DNA of 64,000 nucleotides from Desulfofundulus thermosubterraneus DSM 16057. GTDB taxonomy: Bacteria; Bacillota; Desulfotomaculia; Desulfotomaculales; Desulfovirgulaceae. Below are positions 43,148 through 53,198 of this stretch, piece after piece. Made by a program: the position numbers and the translations under genes. The notes beneath the pieces were generated by a model. That model searched no databases, had not been told where the DNA came from, and saw only the letters and a list, made by a program, of their open reading frames with translations. The stretch lies in assembly GCF_900142025.1 (NCBI RefSeq), contig NZ_FQZM01000004.1, forward strand, positions 1 through 64,000, written 5' to 3'. Within the stretch, counting starts at the first letter, position 1; the number at the start of each line of letters is the position of its first letter.

Positions 43148-43414
43148 TTGCCCAGGGTAAAAAAGGTGCCTTTGCGCATGTGTGTGGGCTGCCAGGAGAT
43201 GAGGCCTAAGAAAGAGCTAATCCGGGTGGTGCGTACTCCCCAGGACACCGTTGAGATTGATCCGACAGGTAAGCGTTCTGGGCGCGGAGCCTACATCTGC
43301 CCCCGGCGGGAGTGTTTGCAGAAAGCAGTTAAAGGCAAGCGGCTGGAGAAGGCCCTGCAGCGCTCCGTTGCTCCGGAAATCATCCAGTCCCTGGCCGAGG
43401 GATTGCAGGAATGA
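43148..43414 (+). CDS. ylxR: YlxR family RNA-binding protein
   Basis: This small basic protein has PLRMCVGCQEMRPKKELIRV and GRGAYICPRRECLQKA, the two conserved blocks of YlxR (recently linked in Bacillus to RNase P). I use TTG 43148, six bases behind AGGAAGGTGA, giving 88 residues. An in-frame ATG at 43124 lacks a ribosome site. It sits in the standard position between nusA and ylxQ. Confidence 0.9.
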   Translation: MPRVKKVPLRMCVGCQEMRPKKELIRVVRTPQDTVEIDPTGKRSGRGAYICPRRECLQKAVKGKRLEKALQRSVAPEIIQSLAEGLQE

Positions 43415-43728
43415 GGGGCGGGGGAGTAACGCAAATGCTTTTTCTGGCCCGGCGTGCCGGACGCGTCGTGGGGGGGGATAGGGCGGTACGTGCCGCCATC
43501 CAGCGGGGTAGCGCCAAACTGGTGCTCCTGGCCACCAATGCTTCCGGGCGTACCAAAAGGACCTTTTTGTTTTGGACCCGTTCCATGGGGGTTCCCGTGG
43601 TTACCTGGGGGCTAAAAGAAGAATTGGGTCGTATCATGAACCGGGCCACATGTGCCGTCATGGCTATTACCGATGAAAACTTTTCCCAGGGGATTTTAAA
43701 ACATTTAGAAAGGGGAGATAGTGGCTAG
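43411..43728 (+). CDS. ylxQ: YlxQ, L7Ae-like RNA-binding protein
   Basis: This 105-residue protein of the L7Ae/L30e family has FLARRAGRVVGGDRAVRAAI and GSAKLVLLATNASGRTKRTF near the K-turn-binding face, and a late CAVMAITDENFSQGI. Its start overlaps ylxR by 4 bases; ATG 43435 behind GGGGGAG is an alternative. The stop TAG is the first part of the repeat that follows. Confidence 0.9.
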   Translation: MRGGGVTQMLFLARRAGRVVGGDRAVRAAIQRGSAKLVLLATNASGRTKRTFLFWTRSMGVPVVTWGLKEELGRIMNRATCAVMAITDENFSQGILKHLERGDSG

Positions 43729-43808
43729 TCGTTAGTTGTTGGTTGTTGGTGGTTGGTGGCGACTGACAGCTGCAACTGACGACTGATGACTAACCACCAG
43801 CCACCCAC
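43726..43808. repeat. imperfect palindromic low-complexity repeat between ylxQ and infB
   Basis: TAGTCGTTAGTTGTTGGTTG is followed by TTGGTGGTTGGTGG, a GACTGACAGCTGCAACTGACGAC centre (split here into shorter units) and ACTAACCACCAGCCACCC. GGTGGTTGGT and ACTAACCACC can pair. It consists of variations on GACTGA/GTTGGT. It sits inside an otherwise compact operon, immediately before the ribosome site of infB. Confidence 0.6.
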
Positions 43809-43823
43809 TCTGGAGGTGTTTGC

Positions 43824-46379
43824 ATGGTCAAAAAACGAGTACACGAACTGGCCAAAGAACTGGACATAGAAAGTAAGGAACTGATGCAAAAGCTTGGTAA
43901 TATGGGCATTTCAGTGAAATCACCCCTCTCTACCCTGCAGGATGCGGAGGTGGAGCGGGTGCTGGCCGAGTTAAAGGGCGGGAATGAAAAAGTGGTGAAC
44001 GCTAAAGGTGTAAACCAGCAGCCCAAGACACCGGCATCCCAGGCGCAGGCCAGGACGGATAAGCCTAAGGAGGGCAAAAACAACCAGAAAAAACGGCATT
44101 CGGAACGTCCCCGGCATCAGCAGGACGCCCGGCGCTATGATCGCGGGCCGGGGCTGGTGGACCGGGTACCCTCCCGTCCTCCGGACCGGCGTTTTCAGGA
44201 GCGCCCGTTGAAGGTGGAACCGCCCCAACCTCCGCCAAGGGTGCAGGCCCAGCAACCCCAACAGGCCCAGCAGCCTGCCGACAGGGTGCAGCAACCTGCC
44301 GCCCGCGGTAGGACGCCTGCCGAAAGAAAGGCCCAGGCTGCTCCTTCCCAGGGTGAAGCTACCGGGCGCCATCCGGCCAAAACAAGGCCTGAACATTTAA
44401 AGGTACCCAAAGTCCCGCAGGAAATTAAGGCCGTAAGCGAAAAGGTGCGGTCCGATAAAACCCGGGGGGAGAAGAAACAGGAAAAACAACATACTGCCCG
44501 GGTTCGGGACAGGAAAGAGCTCCTGAATGAAACGCTGGCCGACCGCAAGTTGCGGCCCCTGACCAGCCAGAAAAAGAAAACGGCGCCCAGGGAGCCGGAA
44601 CCCAAGCCTGTGGTGGAGAAAAAGCCCATTGTTATTGGCGAATCCATCACGGTGAAGGAACTGGCCGAAAAAATGAAGAAGAGCCCGGCTGAGGTAATTA
44701 AAAAACTAATGATGCTGGGTGTGCTGGCCACCATCAACCAGGAAATTGATGTCGATACCGCCACTATCCTGGCCCAGGAATTTGGTTTTGAAGTGGAAGT
44801 CAAGGTGGAACAGGATGTGGAGGCTCTCTTCATGCAGGAGCCGGAAGATGATCCCGCCGATCTCCAGCCGCGCCCCTGTGTGGTCACGGTTATGGGCCAC
44901 GTGGACCACGGGAAAACTTCCCTGCTGGACGCCATTCGCGAGACCAATGTTACCGCCACGGAAGCCGGTGGGATTACCCAGCATATCGGTGCTTACCAGG
45001 TGGAGCATAATAACAAAAAGATTACCTTTCTGGATACCCCGGGTCATGAAGCTTTTACCGCCATGCGTGCCCGGGGGGCCAAGGTTACGGATATCGCCAT
45101 TTTAGTGGTGGCGGCAGACGACGGGGTAATGCCCCAAACCGTGGAAGCCATCAACCACGCCAAAGCTGCCGGCGTACCCATTATAGTGGCCATCAACAAG
45201 ATCGACCGGCCCGATGCCAACCCCGATCGGGTTAAACAGCAGCTCACCGAGTACGGTCTGGTGGCTGAAGAATGGGGCGGCGACACGGTGATGGTTCCCG
45301 TCAGTGCCAAGACCCGCCAGGGGTTGGAAGATCTCCTGGAAATGATCCTGCTGGTGGCTGAAATGCAGGAACTGAAAGCCAATCCCGACCGTCCCGCCAG
45401 GGGAACGGTGATTGAGGCCGAACTGGATAAGGGGCGGGGTCCGGTAGCCACGGTGCTGGTGCAAAACGGCACGCTCTCGGTGGGCGACAACCTAGTGGCG
45501 GGTACAACCTGGGCGCGGGTGCGGGCCATGATGGATTATAAAGGCCGGCGGGTGAAAAAGGCGGGTCCTTCCACGCCGGTAGAAGTCCTTGGCTTTTCGG
45601 AAGTACCCCATGCCGGAGACCAGTTCTTTGTAGTGCCCGATGAAAAAACCGCCCGTCAAATAGCCGAAAAACGGGCCAACCGCAAGCGCGAAGAGGAATT
45701 TAAAGCCGCCATGCCCCGGGTTTCCTTAGACGACCTCTTTAACCAAATAAAAGAAGGCCAGGTTAAGGAACTGCGGGTGATCATCAAGGCCGACGTACAG
45801 GGTTCGGCCGAGGCGTTGAAACAGGCCCTGGAGCGTTTGTCCACGGAAGAAGTAAAGGTAAACATCATCCACCAGGGCGTGGGGGCAATCACCGAAACGG
45901 ACATCATGCTTGCTTCCGCTTCCAACGCCATCATCATCGGCTTTAACGTACGTCCCGATGTTAACGCCCGCCGCGTGGCCGAGAAAGAAAAAGTGGATAT
46001 CCGCCTCTACCGGGTAATTTACGATGCCATCGAAGACGTCAAGGCGGCCATGAGCGGTCTTTTGGAGCCCGAGTACCGGGAAGTGATCCTTGGCCGGGCC
46101 GAAGTACGGAAAACCTTTAAGATTTCCAAAGTGGGCACCATTGCCGGCTGTTATGTGACTGATGGCAAAATTGTCCGGGATGCGGGCGTCAGGGTCATCC
46201 GGGACGGCGTGGTTGTTTATGAAGGCAAGCTGGATTCCTTAAAACGGTTCAAGGACGACGTCCGGGAAGTGATGCAGGGCTACGAATGCGGCCTTGCCCT
46301 GGAAAAGTATAATGAGATCAGGGAGGGCGATATAATCGAAGCCTTCACCACGGAAGCGGTTAAAAGGGAACTGGCCTAG
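43824..46379 (+). CDS. infB: translation initiation factor IF-2
   Basis: This 851-residue protein has an IF2N domain at 1-52 and a long Q/P/R/K-rich linker (about 55-270). A second IF2N-like region (about 275-335) follows, then the GTPase domain with G1 GHVDHGKT near 358, [14 protein letters not shown] and SAKTRQG, and the beta-barrel and fMet-tRNA-binding C-terminal domains. It delivers initiator tRNA to the 30S subunit. CTGGAGGTG precedes the ATG. Internal start sites for shorter forms are possible but not proved by sequence. Confidence 0.98.
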   Translation: MVKKRVHELAKELDIESKELMQKLGNMGISVKSPLSTLQDAEVERVLAELKGGNEKVVNAKGVNQQPKTPASQAQARTDKPKEGKNNQKKRHSERPRHQQDARRYDRGPGLVDRVPSRPPDRRFQERPLKVEPPQPPPRVQAQQPQQAQQPADRVQQPAARGRTPAERKAQAAPSQGEATGRHPAKTRPEHLKVPKVPQEIKAVSEKVRSDKTRGEKKQEKQHTARVRDRKELLNETLADRKLRPLTSQKKKTAPREPEPKPVVEKKPIVIGESITVKELAEKMKKSPAEVIKKLMMLGVLATINQEIDVDTATILAQEFGFEVEVKVEQDVEALFMQEPEDDPADLQPRPCVVTVMGHVDHGKTSLLDAIRETNVTATEAGGITQHIGAYQVEHNNKKITFLDTPGHEAFTAMRARGAKVTDIAILVVAADDGVMPQTVEAINHAKAAGVPIIVAINKIDRPDANPDRVKQQLTEYGLVAEEWGGDTVMVPVSAKTRQGLEDLLEMILLVAEMQELKANPDRPARGTVIEAELDKGRGPVATVLVQNGTLSVGDNLVAGTTWARVRAMMDYKGRRVKKAGPSTPVEVLGFSEVPHAGDQFFVVPDEKTARQIAEKRANRKREEEFKAAMPRVSLDDLFNQIKEGQVKELRVIIKADVQGSAEALKQALERLSTEEVKVNIIHQGVGAITETDIMLASASNAIIIGFNVRPDVNARRVAEKEKVDIRLYRVIYDAIEDVKAAMSGLLEPEYREVILGRAEVRKTFKISKVGTIAGCYVTDGKIVRDAGVRVIRDGVVVYEGKLDSLKRFKDDVREVMQGYECGLALEKYNEIREGDIIEAFTTEAVKRELA

Positions 46380-46404
46380 CAGGGTGAACGGGGAGGTGCG
46401 GATT

Positions 46405-46764
46405 GTGCCCTATCGTCCGGAACGGTTGGCTGAAATTATTAAGAAAGAAGTATCGGACATGCTACGGGATGAGCTCAAGGATCCGCGCATCGGTTTTGTC
46501 ACCATTACCGGGGTCGAGGTGTCGACTGACCTGCGTTATGCCAGGATCTTTTTCAGTGTCCTGGGTTCGGAGGAGGAGGCCAAAGCTTCCCTGGAAGCCT
46601 TAAATCACGCCCGGGGCTACGTGCGCAGTGAACTGGGGCGGCGGATCCGCTTAAGGTATGCCCCGGAAATTTCCTTTAAGCTCGATCCTTCCATCCAGCG
46701 GGGTATCCGGGTGATGGAGTTGTTGCATGACGTGAAAGAACGGGGTGCCGCGGGTGATGACTAG
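46405..46764 (+). CDS. rbfA: ribosome-binding factor A
   Basis: This 119-residue KH-like protein has [40 protein letters not shown] and [14 protein letters not shown], typical of RbfA, a 30S maturation factor for the 16S 5' end. I use GTG 46405 because GGGAGGTG precedes it by six bases; an earlier in-frame GTG at 46384 has no ribosome site. It overlaps nrnA by 8 bases. Confidence 0.94.
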   Translation: MPYRPERLAEIIKKEVSDMLRDELKDPRIGFVTITGVEVSTDLRYARIFFSVLGSEEEAKASLEALNHARGYVRSELGRRIRLRYAPEISFKLDPSIQRGIRVMELLHDVKERGAAGDD

Positions 46765-47728
46765 CCTGGGTACAATAGCGGAATGCCTTAAAAAGTCCAG
46801 CCGGGTAGTTTTAAGCGGGCACGTCATGCCCGACGGGGACTGCCTGGGTTCAGTAGCTGCCCTTGGCCTCGGTCTTTTAAAATTGGGCAAGGAAGTAACC
46901 CTGGCCAGCCCCGATCCCCTGCCCGAGCTATACCACTTTCTTCCCGGGGCGGACCGCTTTCTCATCGGGGAGCAGGCCTTGAAAGGGAATTATGATACCT
47001 TTGTGGTCCTGGATAGTTCCGTACCCGACCGGCTGGGGCCTTTAAAGGAGCTGCTTTTTCGCGATTTGGTGGTTTGTCTCATTGACCATCACGTGGGCAA
47101 ACACGATTTTGGTCACCATGTCTATGTCGATCCAAAAGCGGCGGCAACCGGTGAAATTATCCAGGACCTTTTGGACTTGCTGCAGGTACCTCCGCAGGTG
47201 GAGATAGCCAGCTGCCTTTACACGGCCATTGTCACCGATACCGGTTCCTTTCGTTACCAGAACACGACTCCCCTCACTCACCGCCGGGTGGCCAGGCTTA
47301 TGGAAGAAGGGGTTGATGCCGCCCGGCTGAATGTATTGCTTTTCGAACAGAAATCCCTTTTACACCTGCGGGTTCTGCAGGCGGCCCTGCAGACGCTGGA
47401 CCTTACTCCCTGTGGGCGGGTAGGCTGGATGAGCGTTACCCGCGAAACACTGGACAGTTTGGGAGCCCGGGAGGAGCATACCGATGGGCTCATCGACTAT
47501 GTGCGTTCCCTGCGCGGGGTGGAGGTGGCCCTCTTGTTCCGGGAAATTGTTCCCGGCCGCTGGAAGGTAGGTTTTCGCTCCCGGGGGCGGGTGGATGTAC
47601 AGCGCGTAGCTTCCCAGTTTAACGGTGGGGGCCACCTCCGGGCTGCAGGAGCGGTGGTGGAAGGAGAAGTAGGGGCGATCACCAAAGGGGTGGTGGAGGC
47701 CGTTCTGAAAGCGATGCAGGAGGATTAA
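46757..47728 (+). CDS. nrnA: bifunctional oligoribonuclease / PAP phosphatase NrnA (DHH family)
   Basis: This 323-residue protein has the DHH phosphoesterase motifs: [17 protein letters not shown] (DxD), [21 protein letters not shown] (DHH), [15 protein letters not shown], and the DHHA1 C-terminal signature [12 protein letters not shown]. It degrades short RNA and 3'-phosphoadenosine 5'-phosphate. ATG 46757 lies within the rbfA end; GTG 46745 is an alternative. Confidence 0.93.
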   Translation: MTSLGTIAECLKKSSRVVLSGHVMPDGDCLGSVAALGLGLLKLGKEVTLASPDPLPELYHFLPGADRFLIGEQALKGNYDTFVVLDSSVPDRLGPLKELLFRDLVVCLIDHHVGKHDFGHHVYVDPKAAATGEIIQDLLDLLQVPPQVEIASCLYTAIVTDTGSFRYQNTTPLTHRRVARLMEEGVDAARLNVLLFEQKSLLHLRVLQAALQTLDLTPCGRVGWMSVTRETLDSLGAREEHTDGLIDYVRSLRGVEVALLFREIVPGRWKVGFRSRGRVDVQRVASQFNGGGHLRAAGAVVEGEVGAITKGVVEAVLKAMQED

Positions 47729-47729
47729 G

Positions 47730-48653
47730 ATGGATGGTATTCTAAACATTTTAAAGCCGCCCGGGATGACTTCCCATGATGTGGTGGCCTTTATCCGGCG
47801 CTTAATGGATGGAGGGAAAACGGGTCATACCGGTACCCTGGACCCAGGGGCGGCGGGGGTGTTGCCGGTATGCGTGGGACGGGCCACCCGGGTAATCCAG
47901 TTTCTTCCTGGTGATAAGGAATACCGGGTGGAAATTACCTTCGGCCGGGCCACTTCCACCGGCGACGCCTTCGGGGAAGTGGTTTACCGGGGCGATGCCG
48001 CAGCACTAACCAGCGGGGCGTTAGAAGAAGCCTTAAGGGCCTTTATGGGCGAAATCATGCAGGTTCCACCCATGACTTCGGCAGTTCGTCACCAGGGGAA
48101 AAAGCTTTATGAGCTGGCCAGGCAGGGAATAGAGGTGAAACGGCAGCCTCGACGGGTACATATTTATTCCCTGCGGTTGGTACGTATGGATCGCACGGGT
48201 ACGCCTCACCCCCGGGCCCTGGTAGACGTGGCCTGTTCCGCCGGCACATACATACGCGCATTATGTACCGATTTGGGACAACTACTGGGATGCGGGGCGT
48301 ATATGAGTTTTCTATTACGCACCAGGGCGGGCGTTTTTTCCCTGGATGAAGCACTTACCCTGGAAGAAGTACAGGAATTTGCCCGGCAGGGCAGGCTTTC
48401 CGGTAAGCTGGTCAGCTTGGAGCAGGCGCTGGAGCACTTGCCCCCCATATATGTCCGGCCGGGGGCGGTGGACCGGGTTAAGTCCGGCAGCCCTTTATAC
48501 TGGCCGGGTGTGGCCACAGCACCAGATTTTTTGCAGGAAGGCCAGCTGGTTAGACTGTGTGCCGGCCGGGCTGTTTTGGCTGTGGCCAGATCGGTGGTTG
48601 ATCCGGAACGGCCGGGTTACTACCAGTTTAAACCTGTAAGGGTGTTGGTTTAA
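47730..48653 (+). CDS. truB: tRNA pseudouridine(55) synthase
   Basis: This 307-residue protein has LNILKPPGMTSHDVVAFIRR, the catalytic GKTGHTGTLDPGAAGVLPVC (Asp in TLDP), VPPMTSAVRHQGKKLYELAR and CSAGTYIRALCTDLG. A C-terminal PUA-like part ends the protein. It makes pseudouridine 55 in the T-loop of tRNAs. ATG one base after nrnA. Confidence 0.97.
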   Translation: MDGILNILKPPGMTSHDVVAFIRRLMDGGKTGHTGTLDPGAAGVLPVCVGRATRVIQFLPGDKEYRVEITFGRATSTGDAFGEVVYRGDAAALTSGALEEALRAFMGEIMQVPPMTSAVRHQGKKLYELARQGIEVKRQPRRVHIYSLRLVRMDRTGTPHPRALVDVACSAGTYIRALCTDLGQLLGCGAYMSFLLRTRAGVFSLDEALTLEEVQEFARQGRLSGKLVSLEQALEHLPPIYVRPGAVDRVKSGSPLYWPGVATAPDFLQEGQLVRLCAGRAVLAVARSVVDPERPGYYQFKPVRVLV

Positions 48654-48697
48654 TTTACTTACTATTACGTATACGTTGCCAGGGGGCTTGATGAACC

Positions 48698-49654
48698 GTG
48701 AAAGTATACGAAACATGGGAAGGAATGCGAAATCAATACGCAAATTTAATGGTCGGCCTGGGGAACTTCGATGGAGTACACCTGGGGCACCGGCAATTGA
48801 TTTGCAAAATGGTGACCGCAGCCCGTGAGAGGAAAGCTACGCCGGCAGTTTTTACCTTTCATCCCCATCCCCTGGCGGTGTTAGATCCGGAACATGCCCC
48901 CCCTTTGCTGCTTACTCCCCACGCCAAGGAAAAGATCATGTGCCGCCTGGGCGTGGAAGTTTTGTTGCGCGTTCCCTTTACTGCCGAGTTTGCCCGGATT
49001 GGTCCGCGGGAGTTTATTGAAGAAGTATTGTTCCGGGGGTTGGGTGTAAAAACCGTTTTCGTGGGTTATAACTATACCTTCGGCTACCGGGGGGAGGGTA
49101 CTCCCGAACTTTTAAAAGAATACAGCCGCAAATACGGGTTCGAGGTACATGTGGTGCCTCCGGTAACTGTGGACGGCCAGGTGGTGAGCAGCACGCTGAT
49201 CCGCAGCCTGTTGCTGGCCGGGGAAGTTACAAAGGCCGCCCGCTTCATGGGTTACTATCCCTTTGTGGAAGGCCAGGTGGTCACCGGAGACCGGCGGGGA
49301 TCAACACTGGGTTTTCCCACCGCCAATTTAAACCCCGAGGAGGGGCTTTTGATACCGGCCAACGGGGTGTACTCGGTGGAGGTGGAGGTAGATGGTGATC
49401 GCTTCCTGGGTGTAGCCAATATCGGGACGAAACCCACCTTTAACGCTAAAAACGTCCGGCCCAACATCGAGGTGCACCTGCTGGACTTTCAGGGAGATCT
49501 TTACGGACGCTGGATTCTCGTGCGCTTCAGGCGCCGCTTGCGGGAAGAGAGGCGGTTTGCCTCCGTGGCCGAGCTGGTAGCCCAGATCCAGAAAGACATC
49601 CACCAGGCCAGGATGGAATACGGCGGGGAACAAAGGTCATATAAATACAAGTAA
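48698..49654 (+). CDS. ribF: bifunctional riboflavin kinase / FAD synthetase
   Basis: This 318-residue protein has an adenylyltransferase domain with MVGLGNFDGVHLGHRQLI and VGYNYTFGYRGEG, then a riboflavin kinase domain (about 185-310) with VTGDRRGSTLGFPTANL and NIGTKPTFNAKNVRPNIEVHL. It makes FMN and FAD. GTG start. It is followed by a palindromic repeat. Confidence 0.96.
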   Translation: MKVYETWEGMRNQYANLMVGLGNFDGVHLGHRQLICKMVTAARERKATPAVFTFHPHPLAVLDPEHAPPLLLTPHAKEKIMCRLGVEVLLRVPFTAEFARIGPREFIEEVLFRGLGVKTVFVGYNYTFGYRGEGTPELLKEYSRKYGFEVHVVPPVTVDGQVVSSTLIRSLLLAGEVTKAARFMGYYPFVEGQVVTGDRRGSTLGFPTANLNPEEGLLIPANGVYSVEVEVDGDRFLGVANIGTKPTFNAKNVRPNIEVHLLDFQGDLYGRWILVRFRRRLREERRFASVAELVAQIQKDIHQARMEYGGEQRSYKYK

Positions 49655-49655
49655 A

Positions 49656-49762
49656 GTAAATATTCAGTAAAACCGTTATGAGGAGGATGCGGTGCTGTCG
49701 GCGCGAAGCACTGGAGTGAGCGGGGACAGCGCCGCATCCAACCGGGTTCACTGAATATTTAC
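49656..49762. repeat. 107-base palindromic repeat, family 2, copy D
   Basis: It begins GTAAATATTCAGT and ends with the perfect complement ACTGAATATTTAC. Internal parts also pair: GGATGCGGTGCTGTC with GACAGCGCCGCATCC, around GCGCGAAGCACTGGAGTGAGC. The whole can fold into one long hairpin. Copy E at 55296-55402 has the same length and the reverse orientation. Further partial copies are at 8709-8739 and 40588-40648. Confidence 0.8.
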
Positions 49763-49842
49763 AGTAAAGTTTACTTCTTTCCGGGATTGTGCTAAAATAA
49801 AACCGCTAAGCCTCCCGTGTATGGGGAAGGGAGACTTTTTAA

Positions 49843-50070
49843 ATGGGGGTTCCCAGGCTGGATTCTCCTGACGAGGAGATCAAAAAATGGCTCAATCATA
49901 TCGCCCTGATTTGTTTGAGCGAAGAATTTCATGAACTCAAAAAGGAACTGGAGCAAATTTATCGCCAGTCCGAGGTAGAGAATTACACTCTTGCGGCCTT
50001 TGTGGACGCATTGTATGCCTTTGTCGCACAGGAAGAGTATAACCGGATTTGCCAGTCCGGGACCTTATAG
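49843..50070 (+). CDS. small hypothetical protein, possible partner of the next gene
   Basis: This 75-residue, almost wholly helical acidic protein has LDSPDEEIKKWLNHIALICL, FHELKKELEQIYRQ and LAAFVDALYAFVAQEEYNRI. There is no membrane helix or known motif. AAGGGAGAC lies a dozen bases before the ATG. It is 14 bases ahead of a DUF4258-like small gene, so together they resemble an antitoxin-toxin or regulator pair placed between ribF and rpsO. The function is not known. Confidence 0.5.
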   Translation: MGVPRLDSPDEEIKKWLNHIALICLSEEFHELKKELEQIYRQSEVENYTLAAFVDALYAFVAQEEYNRICQSGTL

Positions 50071-50084
50071 TTACAATTGGGGCT

Positions 50085-50306
50085 ATGCGGATTATTATTA
50101 CCGAGCACGCCAAAAAGCGCCTCCGGGATTTTCGGCAGGAAGGCATCACCGTAGCCGATATAACGGTGGCCGCAAGTAACATTCCCGGGCGTATTCCTAC
50201 AGCAACACGTTTTCGCGGCTTTATAGCCCGGTCGGGCCGGGTTTTTGATATTGTGGCCAAAGATATCCCAGGCGGACGCCTGGTGATTACTATAATCGGG
50301 AAGTAG
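50085..50306 (+). CDS. small DUF4258-like protein
   Basis: From ATG 50085 this gives 73 residues. It starts MRIIITEHAKKRLRDFRQEG, the His-Ala-x-x-Arg opening typical of DUF4258 proteins, and goes on to beta strands RFRGFIARSGRVFDIVAKDI and RLVITIIGK. DUF4258 members are small proteins often found in mobile or toxin-like contexts. The ribosome site (TTGGGG) is weak, so translation may be coupled to the gene before it. Confidence 0.5.
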   Translation: MRIIITEHAKKRLRDFRQEGITVADITVAASNIPGRIPTATRFRGFIARSGRVFDIVAKDIPGGRLVITIIGK

Positions 50307-50396
50307 ATTTCCCGTGAACTGTTGGCTAGGGAACTCGTTTCTCCGGCGGTTAGCTTGGCCAGCAGCGATTACAGTTAAGGAGGAGGTGACTTCTCG

Positions 50397-50666
50397 GTGG
50401 CGCTGACGTCTGAAAAGAAACAGGCCCTCATTGCCGAACACAGACTGCATGAAACCGACACCGGGTCTCCGGAAGTGCAGGTTGCTATCCTGACCGAACG
50501 GATCAACAGCCTGACTGAGCACCTGCGGGTTCACAAGAAGGACCATCATTCCCGGCGCGGTCTGTTGAAAATGGTTGGCCAGAGGCGGGCTTTGCTCAAC
50601 TATCTAAAGGACAGGAATTTCGACCGCTACCGGGCACTGATTGAAAAACTGGGCCTGCGGAAGTAA
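50397..50666 (+). CDS. rpsO: 30S ribosomal protein S15
   Basis: This gene encodes 89 residues with the S15 signature [20 protein letters not shown] followed by [20 protein letters not shown]. The protein binds 16S rRNA helices 20-22. GTG start with AAGGAGGAGGTGA. As usual it precedes pnp, with a terminator between. Confidence 0.97.
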   Translation: MALTSEKKQALIAEHRLHETDTGSPEVQVAILTERINSLTEHLRVHKKDHHSRRGLLKMVGQRRALLNYLKDRNFDRYRALIEKLGLRK

Positions 50667-50670
50667 GAAG

Positions 50671-50697
50671 GGCGGGGTGCTAACCCGCCTTTTTTCA
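50671..50697 (+). terminator. terminator between rpsO and pnp
   Basis: GGCGGG (50671-50676) and CCCGCC (50684-50689) flank GTGCTAA, with TTTTTT after it. Confidence 0.8.
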
Positions 50698-50834
50698 CTA
50701 TATGCGGGCTTCGTTTGACCCCCGGGGAAGAGTAGTATTTTTTACTTCGTCAGCAGGAAATAATATTTATTATGTAGAAGAAATATCAGTTATGAAAATT
50801 TAGGTAGGTTAAACAGGAGGTTAGGTAGCTTTAC

Positions 50835-53030
50835 ATGTCAGAAAAACCTATTTTAATTAAAGAAATTGAAATCGGCGGCCGCTGCCTGAAGCTGGAAACA
50901 GGTCGGGTAGCCGGGCAGGCCGGTGGGGCAGTCCTGGTACACTACGGCGATACGGTGGTGCTGGTTACAGCTACCATGTCCAAAACAGTGCGGGAAGGAA
51001 TTGATTTCTTCCCCCTCACGGTGGATTACGAGGAAAGGCTCTATGCCGTGGGAAAAATCCCCGGCGGTTTCATCAAGCGTGAAGGCCGTCCCAGCGAAAA
51101 GGCTATTCTTTCCGGACGGTTGATTGACCGGCCCATACGACCCCTCTTCCCCAAAGGTTGCCGCAATGAGGTGCAGGTGGTGGCTACCATTTTATCCGTG
51201 GATCAGGATAATGCTCCTGAAATAGCCGCCATGATCGGGGCATCCGCTGCTCTGCACATCAGTGAAATTCCCTTTCAAGGCCCCATTGGCGGTGTGATTG
51301 TGGGGCTGGTTGATGGGGAATATGTGATTAATCCCACACTGGCTCAAGCCGAAAAAAGTCTAATGCACCTGGTGGTGGCTGGAACCCGCGATGCGGTGAT
51401 GATGGTGGAAGCCGGTGCCAAGGAAGTACCCGAAGATCAGGTATTAGGAGGCATTGCCTTTGGGCACGAAAAAGTAAAAGAAATTGTTGAGTTTATCGAG
51501 AATTTCCGGGAAGAAGCCCTGGCCCTCGGCCTGGCTAAAGCGAAGATCACCCCCGTCCTGGCCCAGGTGGATCCCCAGGTAGAAGAGGCGGTGAGCGGGC
51601 CGGCCGCTGAGGAACTGACGGCGGCCGTGCGGCAGTGCATTGAGCGGCGGCTGGACAAGCAAGCCCGGGAAGCCTTCCTGGATGAAGTAAAGACTAAACT
51701 GGTGGAATCCTTCCAGGAAACTTTCCCCGAACAGGAGCAATCCATCCTGGCCGTTATTGAGGCGGTAGAGAAAAAGATCGTGCGCCGTTTCATACTGGAG
51801 GAAGGGGTTCGCATTGACGGGCGCGCTTTAAATGAGATACGGCCCATCAGTGTGGAGGCAGGAATTTTACCCCGTACTCATGGCTCGGGGCTTTTTACCA
51901 GGGGCCAGACCCAGGTGCTTTCGGTAGTCACCCTGGGCGCCATTTCGGATGAACAGATTCTGGACGATCTGGGCATTGAGGAAGCCAAACGGTTTATGCA
52001 CCATTATAACTTCCCTCCCTACAGCACCGGGGAAACACGGCCCATGCGTTCCCCTGGGCGGCGGGAGATTGGTCACGGCGCTCTGGCGGAACGGGCGTTA
52101 GAGCCGGTAATTCCCGGTGAGGATACTTTTCCCTACACCATCCGCCTGGTTTCCGAGGTTCTTTCTTCCAACGGTTCCACATCCATGGGAAGCGTGTGCG
52201 GCAGTTGCGTGGCCCTGATGGATGCGGGCATCCCCATCAAAGCCCCGGTGGCTGGCGTGGCTATGGGACTGATTAAAGAGGAAGATAAGGTGGCCATCCT
52301 CACCGATATTCAGGGTATCGAAGACCACCTGGGGGATATGGACTTCAAGGTGGCCGGCACGGCCAGGGGAATTACCGCCCTGCAAATGGACATTAAAATT
52401 CCCGGCATAAACACGGATATTCTCGAAAAAGCGCTGGCCCAGGCCCGGGAGGGGCGACTGTATATTTTAAACAAGATCCTGGAAGTTATTCCTGCACCCC
52501 GGCCGGAATTATCACCCTATGCGCCCCGGATTATTCATACTGTTATCGATCCCGACAAGATCCGCGAAGTCATCGGTCCGGGCGGCAAGGTGATCAAAAA
52601 AATTATCGATGAGACGGGCGTCGAGATCGATATTGAAGACGACGGCCGGGTTTATATCGCAGCCGTGGATCCCGCGGCAGCTAAGCGGGCACTGGAGATA
52701 ATTGAAAATATTACCAAAGATGTGGTGGTCGGCGAGATATACACCGGTAAAGTAACCAGGGTTACCGACTTTGGTGCTTTTGTGGAAGTGGTACCCGGTG
52801 TATTTGGTATGCCGGGCAAAGAGGGACTGGTGCATATTTCCCACCTGGCCCACCACCGGGTGAACCGGGTGGAAGATGTGGTAAAAGAGGGGGACACCAT
52901 TGTGGTGAAAGCCATCGGGTTTGACAACCAGGGGCGCCTGAAGCTTTCCCGCAAGGAAGCCCTGCCTCCGGAACCCAGGGAGGCAGCCCCTCAACACCGG
53001 CGTTCCAAGGGTCGCCAGGGCCGCCACTAA
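50835..53030 (+). CDS. pnp: polyribonucleotide nucleotidyltransferase
   Basis: This 731-residue protein has two RNase PH domains. The first has [20 protein letters not shown]; the second has [20 protein letters not shown] with [11 protein letters not shown] and [20 protein letters not shown]. Between them is a helical linker (about 240-310). A KH domain (about 555-615, [15 protein letters not shown]) and an S1 domain (about 625-695, [20 protein letters not shown]) end it. It is a 3'-5' exoribonuclease that forms trimers. AACAGGAGGT precedes the ATG. Confidence 0.98.
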   Translation: MSEKPILIKEIEIGGRCLKLETGRVAGQAGGAVLVHYGDTVVLVTATMSKTVREGIDFFPLTVDYEERLYAVGKIPGGFIKREGRPSEKAILSGRLIDRPIRPLFPKGCRNEVQVVATILSVDQDNAPEIAAMIGASAALHISEIPFQGPIGGVIVGLVDGEYVINPTLAQAEKSLMHLVVAGTRDAVMMVEAGAKEVPEDQVLGGIAFGHEKVKEIVEFIENFREEALALGLAKAKITPVLAQVDPQVEEAVSGPAAEELTAAVRQCIERRLDKQAREAFLDEVKTKLVESFQETFPEQEQSILAVIEAVEKKIVRRFILEEGVRIDGRALNEIRPISVEAGILPRTHGSGLFTRGQTQVLSVVTLGAISDEQILDDLGIEEAKRFMHHYNFPPYSTGETRPMRSPGRREIGHGALAERALEPVIPGEDTFPYTIRLVSEVLSSNGSTSMGSVCGSCVALMDAGIPIKAPVAGVAMGLIKEEDKVAILTDIQGIEDHLGDMDFKVAGTARGITALQMDIKIPGINTDILEKALAQAREGRLYILNKILEVIPAPRPELSPYAPRIIHTVIDPDKIREVIGPGGKVIKKIIDETGVEIDIEDDGRVYIAAVDPAAAKRALEIIENITKDVVVGEIYTGKVTRVTDFGAFVEVVPGVFGMPGKEGLVHISHLAHHRVNRVEDVVKEGDTIVVKAIGFDNQGRLKLSRKEALPPEPREAAPQHRRSKGRQGRH

Positions 53031-53052
53031 ACTAAAAATTTTTTAACAAACT

Positions 53053-53086
53053 CCCCTACCATGGTTTATTTCGTGGAGGGGTTTTA
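53053..53086 (+). terminator. terminator after pnp
   Basis: CCCCTACCA (53053-53061) pairs with TGGAGGGG (53074-53081) with one bulged base, and TTTTATT follows. Confidence 0.7.
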
Positions 53087-53198
53087 TTATGTTGTTTTTT
53101 AAATCCTGGTAGCGGCGTAATTTTGGGGAAAAAAGAGGCGATACCGCACCCTTTCCCGGCATACAAATATGGTGATGAACCAGGAAAGGGTGGCTGGG

